Source: CBDDKZ01 sp965230415
GTDB lineage: Bacteria > Bacteroidota > Bacteroidia > Cytophagales > JAAEPT01
Assembly (NCBI GenBank): GCA_965230415.1
Contig: CBDDKZ010000005.1
Span: 4,898,001-4,962,000 of the forward strand
DNA length: 64,000 nt
Direction: 5' to 3'
Below, one piece after another: positions 46,436-54,719 of the stretch; the first letter of the stretch is position 1; each line of letters begins with the position of its first letter. The notes beneath the pieces are model-generated. The model made no database searches, was not told the origin of the DNA, and was given only the letters and a program-made list of their open reading frames with translations. The position numbers were made by a program, and so were the translations under genes.

Positions 46436-49189
46436 CTACTCTATGGTGATCTTGCTGGTTATCGTTTGTTCTTCGATAACAATCGACAAAATATAAATTC
46501 CCGAATTGAGTGTAGAAATATCTAAATCCTGGCAATTTTTAACATTTCCGCTTAATACAGTAACGCCCTGTCCGTTTAAGATTTTATAATCTGCAGCTGT
46601 CGGTACTTTAATCGTGACATTACCTGATGCCGGGTTAGGGAATACTTCAATAGATGCTTTACTAAGTGCGTCTATTGAACTTACAAGTACAGTTACAACA
46701 TTAGATGTTGATTCACAACCCTTATCTGTTCCCACAACAACTTGATAGTCGCCATCTTCAGTTGCAGCATGAGTATTTCCCGTAGCACCGGAAATTACCA
46801 CGCCATCGAGGTACCACTGATAAGAATCAAAACCGGCATCGATGGAGAGCACATTGCCATTTTCACTAATCTCACCTATTTCCGGATTGGCGTGAATTGT
46901 CGCCGTAACTTCTACCAATTCAGCGGCACACTCTGCTTCAACAATAATCTCCCAGTCGTAGAAGAAATAATAAAAATCTTCGGGGTTATCGTTTTGTGCA
47001 GTCGAATTGATAATTTGTACGGTACCCGACGGTGATGAATACGGATAATCGGCTCCTGCATTGTTTCTATACAGGTTGTAGCCACCATCAGTGATATGTA
47101 TAACGTGGTTATTACCAGCAGGTATGGGCAGATTTATTGTTACCCTATTTTCTCCCTGAGGAATATTCACGCTTATGGAAGCTATAGCCTGGTCATTGCT
47201 GTTTAAGACTTCTATGGTACGCTCTCCTGCATCTTGAGCATTGATAACGGCAGATTTTAGTACAAAGTCTTCTGAAGCATTGAATATAAGACCACGATCG
47301 CCATCATAAATTCCGCCGCCGCTGTTGCTATTTGTATTTCCAACATTTTCAAATGATTGTCCGATGCCTCCATCAGTAGTAGTTACGAAATAAGAAGTTG
47401 TTTCGTATAAGGCAGGTGTCGAATAGGAAGTGCCAGTGCCTACCTCGTTTGCACCCGGAGCATCACTATCTAACCAAACGAAATCACCCGAACCGGACAC
47501 TGATAAATCTATTTCGTCACCTTCACAACCTTCTCCATTGTTTACTGTGCTGATCGAACCTCCACTAGCAATATTTACCGTTACTTCGGTACGATCGTCG
47601 GTAGAGCAATCGTCATTATTTTGAACATAGTAGCTGGTTTCCGCATTGATTGCCGGCGTTTCATAAGTTGCACCAGTTCCAAGCTGATTACCACCATTGG
47701 CAGCATCATACCATAAATACGAACCTGCGCCCGAGGCACTCAACACTGCTGTATTGCCGGCACAAACCGTAACATCGTTCGCTGTAGGGGCTTTTCCTTC
47801 CTCTAAAACAATTTCTACCTGATGATCTGAGGTTCCGTTGTCGTTGGAAGCCGTAAGTGTCACGGTGTACGTTCCATATCCATTATAAGTATGTGAAGGG
47901 TTTTGCTGTGAAGAAGTTTGCCCGTCACCAAAATTCCAATTCCAACCCGTAGGTCTTCCACCAGATTGATCAGTGAATTGTACCGTAAGGCAATTAATTT
48001 CATGTCCAAAAGCAGCATTTGGTTCCGAACCACCTTCACAAGTAAGAATTGGTACCAACGATTGGTCATTAAGTATACCCAATATGTCAGAAACACGTTC
48101 ACCACTATTGGACCCGCCATTGGCGTTACAACCTCCAAGGTTATGTAAAGCAATCACAAGGTGTGAGTTGTAATCAAATACCGGTGATCCTGAATTACCA
48201 CCTTCCGTATCAATGCTGTAACGCGAACCATTAGATCCGTTACCCGGGCTTGTAATCTGTCCATAACCCGAATTGTTGGACGATTCTTCGTCTGCAATTT
48301 CCTTTCTTCTACCACCCGGGTGGCCAATCATATAAATACGATCACCTGTGCTTGGAGGCTCCGGATCAATACAGGTATTTCCAAAACGACTCACAGCATC
48401 AGCTGCATCTGAAGCTCTCAATTGCAATAGTGTAAAATCGTAGCTTGCATTTGTCTGAATTAAGGTAGCACCTACATAGGTTACAGCGGAAGAATTCCCC
48501 GACCCGTTACAATTTGTATTATGATAGTTAAATTGAAATTCTGCACTATTAGCGCCACCTTGGCTATCCAAACAATGATTGTTTGTCATAACATGTCCCT
48601 GATCACCTACTAACCATGCGGTACAATATCCACCGCCCACCAGGCGACATACCGCTCGGCCTTGTTCAAACATCTGCGGGTAACTTTGTTCATAACAAAT
48701 ATAAGGAACCTTATCATCGGTACCACATATGGACTTTTCCAGAGCAAGCTTCTTATCCGGGTAAGCATAAAGTACCTCATCTATCTGCAAACCATAATTT
48801 GACGTTCCACCTTCAGCATGTAGCTCAAGTATTACATGATCTGACCATACACTTTGGCTCCAAAATTCACCTGTGAAACCATCACCCGAAGGTAAGGGCA
48901 TCCCCCCTTTTTCATAGCGCACGCTTTCTCCGGAAATCAAGTCATAAATTTCTACATAATCGCCATCTGCCAAATCGAATTTGGTGAAATGTATTTTAAT
49001 GAATTGGGCATCTTCTTTTTCAAATTCATATCTAAAAACAAGTCCTGATTCACCTGAACTATAGGGGTGCTGAGTTTCGATGTCTACAAGTACATTATCT
49101 CCAATTTTTTCCGGGTTTTGCCCAAAACTGTAGCCAATTGTGCATAGCATTAAAAATAGAGATAATAAGAAACGTAAATTCTTTATCAT
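46436..49189 (-). CDS. Secreted trypsin-like serine protease with PKD domain and T9SS type A signal
   Basis: The protein has 917 residues. A signal peptide ends at about residue 23. A CUB-like beta domain lies at about 30-140. The chymotrypsin-fold protease (about 160-385) has a full triad: His205 in TNNHC, Asp251 in ASYDFTLL, and Ser333 in EGGNSGSP. A PKD domain follows (about 395-465, NWNFGDG ... SHTY), then two CHU-type Ig-like segments (SYLWYDA; DFVWLDS), a jelly-roll-like part and a third Ig-like segment. A T9SS type A sorting domain starts at IEVFPNPASGN. It resembles lysyl-endopeptidase-type enzymes and is probably displayed or released for protein degradation. It has its own terminator. 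Confidence 0.9.
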   Translation of the reverse strand: MIKNLRFLLSLFLMLCTIGYSFGQNPEKIGDNVLVDIETQHPYSSGESGLVFRYEFEKEDAQFIKIHFTKFDLADGDYVEIYDLISGESVRYEKGGMPLPSGDGFTGEFWSQSVWSDHVILELHAEGGTSNYGLQIDEVLYAYPDKKLALEKSICGTDDKVPYICYEQSYPQMFEQGRAVCRLVGGGYCTAWLVGDQGHVMTNNHCLDSQGGANSAEFQFNYHNTNCNGSGNSSAVTYVGATLIQTNASYDFTLLQLRASDAADAVSRFGNTCIDPEPPSTGDRIYMIGHPGGRRKEIADEESSNNSGYGQITSPGNGSNGSRYSIDTEGGNSGSPVFDYNSHLVIALHNLGGCNANGGSNSGERVSDILGILNDQSLVPILTCEGGSEPNAAFGHEINCLTVQFTDQSGGRPTGWNWNFGDGQTSSQQNPSHTYNGYGTYTVTLTASNDNGTSDHQVEIVLEEGKAPTANDVTVCAGNTAVLSASGAGSYLWYDAANGGNQLGTGATYETPAINAETSYYVQNNDDCSTDDRTEVTVNIASGGSISTVNNGEGCEGDEIDLSVSGSGDFVWLDSDAPGANEVGTGTSYSTPALYETTSYFVTTTDGGIGQSFENVGNTNSNSGGGIYDGDRGLIFNASEDFVLKSAVINAQDAGERTIEVLNSNDQAIASISVNIPQGENRVTINLPIPAGNNHVIHITDGGYNLYRNNAGADYPYSSPSGTVQIINSTAQNDNPEDFYYFFYDWEIIVEAECAAELVEVTATIHANPEIGEISENGNVLSIDAGFDSYQWYLDGVVISGATGNTHAATEDGDYQVVVGTDKGCESTSNVVTVLVSSIDALSKASIEVFPNPASGNVTIKVPTAADYKILNGQGVTVLSGNVKNCQDLDISTLNSGIYILSIVIEEQTITSKITIE

Positions 49190-49297
49190 AATAATTAGGT
49201 TGTTAAATGAATAATTTTAGAATCAAATGGATTGTATCTTTAATGGGTTGATATACAATCACATCTTCTAAAATATCTCATAAAACAACACAATCGA

Positions 49298-49316
49298 ATT
49301 CTGTAGAAATTCTGTA
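49298..49316. repeat. Two direct ATTCTGTA repeats at 11-bp spacing upstream of protease gene
   Basis: ATTCTGTA occurs at 49298-49305 and 49309-49316, about 110-130 bases upstream of the protease start. The 11-bp phasing puts both on one DNA face. A GATTGTAT/ATACAATC dyad also lies at 49230-49260. Confidence 0.3.
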
Positions 49317-49392
49317 CAGACTATGAACAGACTTTTGTCAGGAAATTGGCCTGTTATGGCCTTTTTCAGGAAATTGATCATGCATAATGCAC

Positions 49393-50163
49393 CTAGTCGA
49401 ATCTCATATGTTTTACAGAATCGCCTGAGTGTTTTAGCTGCATTAACGAATCAATACCAATTTCTATATGAGATTCCACATAGTTTCTGGTTACCAATTC
49501 GTCACTTTTGGACGTCTTGACCCCTTCTGGTGTCATGGGGTTATCAGATACCAAGAGTAAGGCTCCGTGTGGTATACCATTAACAAATGAAACCGTAAAA
49601 ATAGTGGCTGTTTCCATATCAATACCAATAGCCCTTATCTCTCTTAGGTATTCTTTGAATGCTTCATCATGCTCCCATACTCTTCTGTTCGTTGTATATA
49701 CTGTGCCTGACCAATAATCGATATCCCGTTCTTTGATCATGGAAGAAACTGCGCGCTGTAATCTAAAAGATGGCAATGCGGGGATCTCGGGAGGTAAATA
49801 ATCGTTACTCGTACCTTCTCCCCTGATTGCCGCAATCGGTAAGATAAAATCACCTATGAGCGCCTTTTTAAGTCCGCCGCATTTACCTAAAAACAAAACG
49901 GCTTTTGGGTTGATGGCTGCCAATAAATCACAAACGGTGGCAGCCATAGCCGACCCCATTCCAAAATTGATAAACGTAATGCCTTCAGCGGTTGCCGATT
50001 GCATAGGTTTGTCTTTTCCAAGTATTTCAACATTGTATTTTTCAGCAAAGTATTCCACATAATTCAGGAAATTGGTCAATAGAATATATTCTCCAAAATC
50101 CTCTAAACTTCTTCCCGTATACCTCGGGAGCCAATCCTTAACTATTTCCTCTTTTGTTTTCAT
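49393..50163 (-). CDS. amn: AMP nucleosidase
   Basis: The protein has 256 residues, the size of the short Bacteroidota AMP nucleosidases that consist of the phosphorylase-like catalytic domain alone. It cleaves AMP to adenine and ribose 5-phosphate. Visible family blocks are INFGMGSAMAATVCDLL, FLGKCGGLK, IRGEGTSNDYLPPEIPA and IGIDMETATIF with the catalytic/ribose-binding Met-Glu; VSDNPMTPEG is near the end. It is divergent from the HsdR_N-like gene with only 32 bases between start codons. Confidence 0.88.
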   Translation of the reverse strand: MKTKEEIVKDWLPRYTGRSLEDFGEYILLTNFLNYVEYFAEKYNVEILGKDKPMQSATAEGITFINFGMGSAMAATVCDLLAAINPKAVLFLGKCGGLKKALIGDFILPIAAIRGEGTSNDYLPPEIPALPSFRLQRAVSSMIKERDIDYWSGTVYTTNRRVWEHDEAFKEYLREIRAIGIDMETATIFTVSFVNGIPHGALLLVSDNPMTPEGVKTSKSDELVTRNYVESHIEIGIDSLMQLKHSGDSVKHMRFD

Positions 50164-50182
50164 GCTTCTCTTCTAAATTTCC

Positions 50183-50190
50183 TATTTTTG
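50183..50190 (+). promoter_or_regulatory. -7 promoter element next to an ATG (possible leaderless mRNA)
   Basis: TATTTTTG fits the TAnnTTTG consensus and ends five bases before the ATG at 50196. A clear -33 element at the right spacing is not seen. Confidence 0.4.
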
Positions 50191-50195
50191 CACTG

Positions 50196-50648
50196 ATGAA
50201 TTCAAAATTTCCTGTACTTAATTTCCCCCCCATTGAGGCTAGAACTCAAATTAACAACGAAAAAACATATATTTTTGACATCCTCAGGAAAAAATTTATT
50301 TTTTTAAGTCCGGAGGAATGGGTTCGTCAGCATATCATACATTTCCTTATTAAAAGCAAAAGCTACCCGTCATCATTGATAAAATGCGAAAGTGGCCTCT
50401 CCTACAATCAACTGCAAAAGCGGGCCGATATAATTGTTTACGATAGAAGTGGAAAAGCGTTTTTAATTGTAGAGTGTAAAGCTACCGTCGTTAAACTTAA
50501 CCAATCTGCTTTTGACCAGGTGGCAATTTATAATAGGACTATAAAGGCACCTTATATAGCGATTTCAAATGGCCTCAATACATTCGTCTGTGAAATAGCT
50601 CAAAACACTAATAGTTACAGCTATATGGAAGATTTTCCTGCCTTATAA
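50196..50648 (+). CDS. Type I restriction enzyme R N-terminal-like (HSDR_N_2) nuclease-fold protein
   Basis: The protein is 150 residues from ATG 50196. The central part has the PD-(D/E)xK pattern: RADIIVYD with the metal Asp, then LIVECKA with Glu and Lys. The block WVRQHIIHFLI is typical of the HSDR_N_2 family. It is stand-alone: no HsdM, HsdS or helicase gene lies nearby, so it is not a restriction system by context, and members of this kind are widespread single genes in Bacteroidota. It is followed by a hairpin terminator. Confidence 0.8.
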   Translation: MNSKFPVLNFPPIEARTQINNEKTYIFDILRKKFIFLSPEEWVRQHIIHFLIKSKSYPSSLIKCESGLSYNQLQKRADIIVYDRSGKAFLIVECKATVVKLNQSAFDQVAIYNRTIKAPYIAISNGLNTFVCEIAQNTNSYSYMEDFPAL

Positions 50649-50655
50649 ACAAAAA

Positions 50656-50685
50656 AGACAAAAAGAGCAACCGCCCTTTTTGTCT
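50656..50685 (+). terminator. Hairpin terminator after HSDR_N-like gene
   Basis: The arms AGACAAAAAG (50656-50665) and CTTTTTGTCT (50676-50685) form a perfect 10-bp stem with a ten-base loop. The T run lies inside the stem rather than after it. Confidence 0.6.
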
Positions 50686-50898
50686 CTGTCAACCCTGTTA
50701 TTTACACTTTTTGAAACTTTCGTTCCTATTAAGATTAACGCATGTTTGGTATGTAGGTTTATGAAATACGATGAGCGCTTCTTTTTACACTGTGAGTTTC
50801 ATAAAATTGTGGTTAGTTTACCCAAAAGTTATTAGTGTAAGCTAAGGGAATTATTTTAATGAGATGCCATTTATCAGCATTATCGAAATGGACGAGTC

Positions 50899-51768
50899 CT
50901 ACTTTTCATAATCGATTTCACCAAATAAGCCATTGCGAAAATCGGCATAAGCCTGCTGTATTTCCTCTTTAGTGCTCATAACGAAAGGGCCTCCGAATGT
51001 AAGGGGTTCGTTCAGAGGCCTTCCTGCCATTAGGAGAAAATCACCTAATTCGTTAACCTTTATAGTTAATTCGCCAGAAGCATTCTCGAAGTCTGCCAGT
51101 TCGAATTGCTTAAGCAATTGACCATTCACTTCTATGCTACCCTCCATCACATATAACATCAGTTTATCGGAAGCGTCAAATGCTCCCAAACCAAAGGCAC
51201 CTTTTTTTGATACAACCCTGACAATGTCGACAGTTGCTTTCATATGAACAGGTCCTGTTAAACCGCCGTAGTTACCGGCAATGACGCGTACATCGGCCGG
51301 GCCAATTTGAACACCCGGAATGTTTAATGCCGAAACGCTTTGTATATCGGGTTTGGACATTTTCTCATGAAGCGGGTTATTCACCCATAACTGCATGCTA
51401 TGAAAACGGCCGGTAAATGGGTCTGAAGTCATGCTACCACCGTGAATTATACCTTTCCCTGCGTTCATACGATGTACGTCACCAGACTTTAAAAAGGCTT
51501 TATTGCCATAAGAATCCCGGTGATTCATTGTGCCTTCAAAAACTAAAGAAAGTGTTTCGAAACCTCTATGAGGATGATCATGACCTTTTCCGCTTAATTT
51601 AAATTGCTTTCCAACAGGATCGGGACCTATGTGATCGAGCATCAAAAAGGGATCAGTGTCTTTAAACTTAATGGTCGGAAAAGATCTTGATCCTCTTACG
51701 CCCGGAATAACGCCAACGGGGACTCCGCTTATAATTTGCTTTATACTTCTCTGATTCATGTTTTTCAT
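50899..51768 (-). CDS. Pirin family protein (cupin)
   Basis: The protein has 289 residues and is a two-cupin metalloprotein. The N-terminal cupin holds the metal ligands in HDHPHRGFET and the later IHGGSM. GRFHSMQLWVNNP and the closing RPLNEPLTFGGPFVMST are pirin signatures. Bacterial pirins can act as quercetin dioxygenases or interact with metabolic enzymes. It lies downstream of an FMN-reductase gene in the same direction, with 119 bases between that contain the same 13-mer found at the MarR promoter, so it probably belongs to the MarR regulon and has its own promoter. Confidence 0.9.
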   Translation of the reverse strand: MKNMNQRSIKQIISGVPVGVIPGVRGSRSFPTIKFKDTDPFLMLDHIGPDPVGKQFKLSGKGHDHPHRGFETLSLVFEGTMNHRDSYGNKAFLKSGDVHRMNAGKGIIHGGSMTSDPFTGRFHSMQLWVNNPLHEKMSKPDIQSVSALNIPGVQIGPADVRVIAGNYGGLTGPVHMKATVDIVRVVSKKGAFGLGAFDASDKLMLYVMEGSIEVNGQLLKQFELADFENASGELTIKVNELGDFLLMAGRPLNEPLTFGGPFVMSTKEEIQQAYADFRNGLFGEIDYEK

Positions 51769-51866
51769 GTTTTCTCAAGAGCTACCGAACCCGTACTGTA
51801 GTTTGTTTAAGGTATTTCGCGGCGCTCCGCATTTTAGTTCGTTAAACAACTAATTTCTATACATAT

Positions 51867-51888
51867 ATTGTACATACAACAGTTGTAT
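51867..51888. promoter_or_regulatory. Putative MarR operator upstream of pirin gene
   Basis: ATTGTACATACAA (51867-51879) is identical to the 13-mer at 52874-52886. It overlaps a second palindrome, ATACAACAGTTGTAT (51874-51888). The site lies about 100-120 bases before the pirin start codon. Confidence 0.55.
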
Positions 51889-52427
51889 TAAATTTTTTCC
51901 AAAGTTAATTCAAATCGATCCAATTGCTCCTTGAAGGCTTTGTTTAGATTTTCATCGGAGATATCGTCTCTTTCAAATTTGTCATAATAGGAGGGTAAAC
52001 TAAAACTACCTTTTATATTTCCTCCCGCATACGGAAACGATTTTAAAGCCAATTCCATAACAGTTTTTGCACCACCCGGCCCAGGCGACGTAGCCAAAAC
52101 CAGCATTGGCTTTTCTTCCCAAACTGTTCTGTCCAAACGTGTTAACCAATCGTACAAATTCTTGAATGCACTTGTGAAGTTTCCGTTATGCTCTGCTAAC
52201 GAAATGACTATTCCGGCTGATTTTTTAATCAATTCTTTGAATTCCTTAATTTTATCAGGTATACCAAATGTTTCTTCTCTGTCTATATTATAAATAGGAA
52301 CTTCAAAATCAATAATGTTTACGTCTTCTACTTTTGTATCTTTTAGTTGACTTGCAGCCCAAAGAGCCAATTGTTGATTAATTGACTTTTTACTTGTGCT
52401 TGCTCCGAATGCAATTACTGTTTTCAT
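51888..52427 (-). CDS. NAD(P)H-dependent FMN reductase / quinone reductase
   Basis: The protein has 179 residues and is a flavodoxin-like fold of the NADPH-dependent FMN reductase family. The phosphate loop is GASTSKKSINQQLA near the N-terminus, and ISLAEHNGNFTSAFKNLYDWL carries the active-site region near FMN. Such enzymes reduce quinones, azo compounds or FMN. It follows the MarR gene by one base, so the two are co-transcribed, and the pirin gene follows under a matching operator. A redox or electrophile stress response is inferred. Confidence 0.85.
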   Translation of the reverse strand: MKTVIAFGASTSKKSINQQLALWAASQLKDTKVEDVNIIDFEVPIYNIDREETFGIPDKIKEFKELIKKSAGIVISLAEHNGNFTSAFKNLYDWLTRLDRTVWEEKPMLVLATSPGPGGAKTVMELALKSFPYAGGNIKGSFSLPSYYDKFERDDISDENLNKAFKEQLDRFELTLEKI

Positions 52428-52428
52428 A

Positions 52429-52857
52429 TTATTCTCCTTTTAACTTGATTATTAAATCTTTTAAGTGCTTTGCTTCATTTTCTGTTAGGTTGGCTATCAA
52501 AGGACTGTGAAAATTCTCTACCACTTTATCCAGCCTTTTTAATTCATTTGCGCCTTTATGTGTTAACAGAATATCCATTTTTCTTCTATTGCCAGGGCAC
52601 TCTGCTCTACTCACCAGTTCTTTTTCAATCAATTTGTCTATTATCCTGGTCACATTACTTGATCTTTGAATCATTTGTTGACTTATATAATGCACTGTTG
52701 TAGGTTTTCCCTTTTGTCCTCTTAAAATGCGCATTACATTATATTGTGGCTCAGTTAAGCCGTATTCCTTTAATTTCAAACCGACCTGATCCGTAATCCA
52801 GTGTCCCGTTTTTATTAATTCTAAAATTGCTTCTAGGTATACTTTGTTTTTCGTCAT
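52429..52857 (-). CDS. MarR family transcriptional regulator (second)
   Basis: The protein has 142 residues. The MarR winged helix is visible as LTEPQYNVMRILRG, TVHYISQQMIQRSSNVTRIIDKL and the wing with CPGNRRKMDILLT. A single Cys in the wing region (ECPGNRR) could sense oxidants but is not the usual position. It heads an operon with the FMN reductase. Overlapping palindromes lie just upstream at 52867-52887, and the core recurs before the pirin gene, so autorepression and a small regulon are likely. Confidence 0.88.
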   Translation of the reverse strand: MTKNKVYLEAILELIKTGHWITDQVGLKLKEYGLTEPQYNVMRILRGQKGKPTTVHYISQQMIQRSSNVTRIIDKLIEKELVSRAECPGNRRKMDILLTHKGANELKRLDKVVENFHSPLIANLTENEAKHLKDLIIKLKGE

Positions 52858-52866
52858 ATGAGATCA

Positions 52867-52887
52867 TACAATTATTGTACATACAAT
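52867..52887. promoter_or_regulatory. Putative MarR operator upstream of the marR-reductase operon
   Basis: Two overlapping perfect palindromes lie here: TACAATTATTGTA (52867-52879) and ATTGTACATACAAT (52874-52887), ten bases upstream of the MarR start codon. The second shares 13 bases with the site before the pirin gene. Confidence 0.6.
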
Positions 52888-53075
52888 ATTAACAGCACAT
52901 AGCTATAATAGTTCCAATCATAGTTATGTATATGATTATTTTTTTGTATTCCGTTTAAAAGTCCTTTGGGACACCATACTTGTACTCATCATCTAATAGA
53001 TTATCTTATTTTTTTGCAAAAATGTAACATTATTTTTTTTTTGTGGTTAATAGTTATCAACCCATTCATTTTATT

Positions 53076-53501
53076 ATGAAATTCATACTATTAATCAATT
53101 TGTTCTTGATAAGTATTATTGCTTATTCCCAGGTTCCCGTTAAAATTAAGATCAATAACGTTCGTAATACCGAAGGATCCATACAAATAGTTGCCTTTAA
53201 AAATGCCGAAAGTTATGAAAACGATGCTCCTTTTGTTCGTAAGCGCTTTAGTAAAAATAAAATGAAAAACGGGGCTTTTATCGCCACAATTGAATTGCCC
53301 GCAGGTATATATGGAATCGCTGTACTCGACGATGAAAATAAGGATAAAGAAATGAACTACAATTTTGTAGGAATGCCAAAAGAGGGCTATGGTTTTTCTC
53401 ATTTCTACCATACCAACCTCTCCAAACCTAAATTTTCTGACTTCGTATTTAATCTTAAAAATGAACCTACTACCCTCCTCATAAAGCTCAGGTATTTTTA
53501 A
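53076..53501 (+). CDS. DUF2141 family exported protein
   Basis: The protein is 141 residues from ATG 53076, with a signal peptide ending AYSQ. The mature beta-rich domain has the DUF2141 blocks GSIQIVAFKNAESY, GIYGIAVLDDENKDKEM and FVGMPKEGYGFS. These are small envelope proteins of unknown function in Bacteroidota and Proteobacteria. The longer frame to 53043 is rejected as it would put eleven polar residues before the signal peptide. It is a lone gene. Confidence 0.85.
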   Translation: MKFILLINLFLISIIAYSQVPVKIKINNVRNTEGSIQIVAFKNAESYENDAPFVRKRFSKNKMKNGAFIATIELPAGIYGIAVLDDENKDKEMNYNFVGMPKEGYGFSHFYHTNLSKPKFSDFVFNLKNEPTTLLIKLRYF

Positions 53502-53599
53502 GCTATACATATATAGCTTTTTATAATAATCAATTATTGGCTAATAAGCAGGTTTTGACGTAAATGCCCTAGTCGACAATAATAAAATTCATAGCTTTA

Positions 53600-53646
53600 T
53601 TTGCGTAACCAAATTGTTACACATATATTTGTAACGAAACAGTTAC
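53600..53646 (+). promoter_or_regulatory. Promoter and symmetrical ArsR-type operator array
   Basis: TTTG (53600-53603), 20 nt and TATATTTG (53624-53631) form a textbook Bacteroidota promoter. Superimposed are GTAACCAAATTGTTAC (53605-53620) and GTAACGAAACAGTTAC (53631-53646), two GTAAC-N6-GTTAC dyads 26 bp apart that flank and overlap the -7 element. Confidence 0.65.
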
Positions 53647-53653
53647 ACTTCTA

Positions 53654-53980
53654 ATGAGAAGAGATGTATATCAGGCCATTGCCGACCCAATAAGAAGGCA
53701 AATCATTGATTTAATTACCGAATCACCCCTTACCATTAATGAAGTGGCGAGTAATTTTGATATAAGTCGGCCTGCCATTTCCAAACATCTAAAAATACTA
53801 GAAGAAAGCGCTTTGATTGAAATCGTACAAAAAGGGCGAGAGCGTTATTGTAACTTAAGAGGACAAGAGTTGATACCTGCCTTTTTATGGCTCGAAAAGC
53901 ACAAGCAATTATGGGAAGAAAAAATCGACTCTTTTGAGGCCTATCTGATGAAGTTAAAAAATGAAAAAAATGGAAAATAG
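53654..53980 (+). CDS. ArsR family HTH regulator
   Basis: The protein has 108 residues. The winged helix fills residues 1-85: DPIRRQIIDLI, LTINEVASNF, and the recognition helix SRPAISKHLKIL, with the wing KGRERYC. No metal-site cysteine pair (ELCVCDL type) is present. It fits the subgroup that is paired with SRPBCC/AHSA1 genes. It overlaps the next gene by 20 bases and lies eight bases after a dyad array that overlaps its own promoter, so autorepression is likely. Confidence 0.9.
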   Translation: MRRDVYQAIADPIRRQIIDLITESPLTINEVASNFDISRPAISKHLKILEESALIEIVQKGRERYCNLRGQELIPAFLWLEKHKQLWEEKIDSFEAYLMKLKNEKNGK

Positions 53981-54422
53981 AACAGTTACTATCGAAAGAA
54001 CATTCGACGCTCCTGTTGAGCTCGTATGGTCTGCATGGACCGAGGCAACTCATATTGCCGAATGGTGGAGTCCGAAAGGAATAACTACTGAAATAGTTGA
54101 ACACAATTTTGTTGTTGGAGGAAAATGGAAATTCTTGATGCCTATGCCGGACGGAAGCACTTTTACAGCCGAGGGTGAATATTTGGAAATTGTGGAACAT
54201 GAACGAATAATTTCCAAAGCTGACTTTAAACCTATGACAGAGGGCGTAGAAATTCAATCTTTTTTCGAAGCACAAGGGGATCAGACTAAATTCCTATTTA
54301 AGGTGGTACATCCGACCGAAGAATACAAAATACAACAAGAAAAAATGGGCATATTAAACGGTTGGGGCTCTGTATTTACAAGATTGGAAGAATTGCTTAG
54401 CCAGTTAAAACCCACCACTTAA
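53961..54422 (+). CDS. SRPBCC / AHSA1-like protein
   Basis: The protein has 153 residues with a START-like (Bet v 1) fold that binds small hydrophobic ligands. The family opening TIERTFDAPVELVWSAWTEA and the following EWWSPKG are clear, and the C-terminal helix GWGSVFTRLEELL closes the cavity. It overlaps the ArsR gene by 20 bases and is translationally coupled. ArsR-SRPBCC pairs are common in bacteria, but the ligand is unknown. ATG 53970 is an alternative start three codons later. Confidence 0.9.
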   Translation: MKKMENRTVTIERTFDAPVELVWSAWTEATHIAEWWSPKGITTEIVEHNFVVGGKWKFLMPMPDGSTFTAEGEYLEIVEHERIISKADFKPMTEGVEIQSFFEAQGDQTKFLFKVVHPTEEYKIQQEKMGILNGWGSVFTRLEELLSQLKPTT

Positions 54423-54497
54423 GCTACAACTTATCAGGTGGCGGGAGCTAAAAGAAGCGTCTTACATTCAAGTTACGAGGCCTAACATTTAATATAA

Positions 54498-54534
54498 GCT
54501 CCGGTTTTGAAAAATAATTCCTCGAAACCGGAGC
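54498..54534. terminator. Strong GC-rich hairpin after SRPBCC gene
   Basis: GCTCCGGTTTTGA and TCGAAACCGGAGC (54498-54510 and 54522-54534) form a 13-bp stem with one T-G pair. No T run follows, so it may end transcription by another route or protect the 3' end. Confidence 0.5.
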
Positions 54535-54719
54535 ATAAACTCCCGCACAAACAAACCTCATACACAATGTGTTATATAGTGAATTCCGTATTACTACCCG
54601 GCTTCCTAACTATTTAATAACATATTTTTATTAAATCATTTACATTCTTTTTGCACCTAAAAGTGTTTTATTACTTAACTTGTGGACACAACCTATTTTA
54701 AAGATTAATTTTTTGTCCA

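Noticed and set aside
49338..49376. Eleven-base direct repeat TCAGGAAATTG with a GGCC hairpin and T run between AMP nucleosidase and the protease
   Set aside because: The stem is only four base pairs and points the wrong way for either neighbouring gene, so I do not call it a terminator.
50196..50648. Possible restriction-modification system at the HSDR_N-like gene
   Set aside because: No methylase, specificity subunit or helicase lies on either side; neighbours are AMP nucleosidase and pirin.
53736..54275. A 179-codon minus-strand frame opposite the ArsR-SRPBCC genes
   Set aside because: Both plus-strand genes have clear family motifs and a strong promoter; the opposite frame has none.
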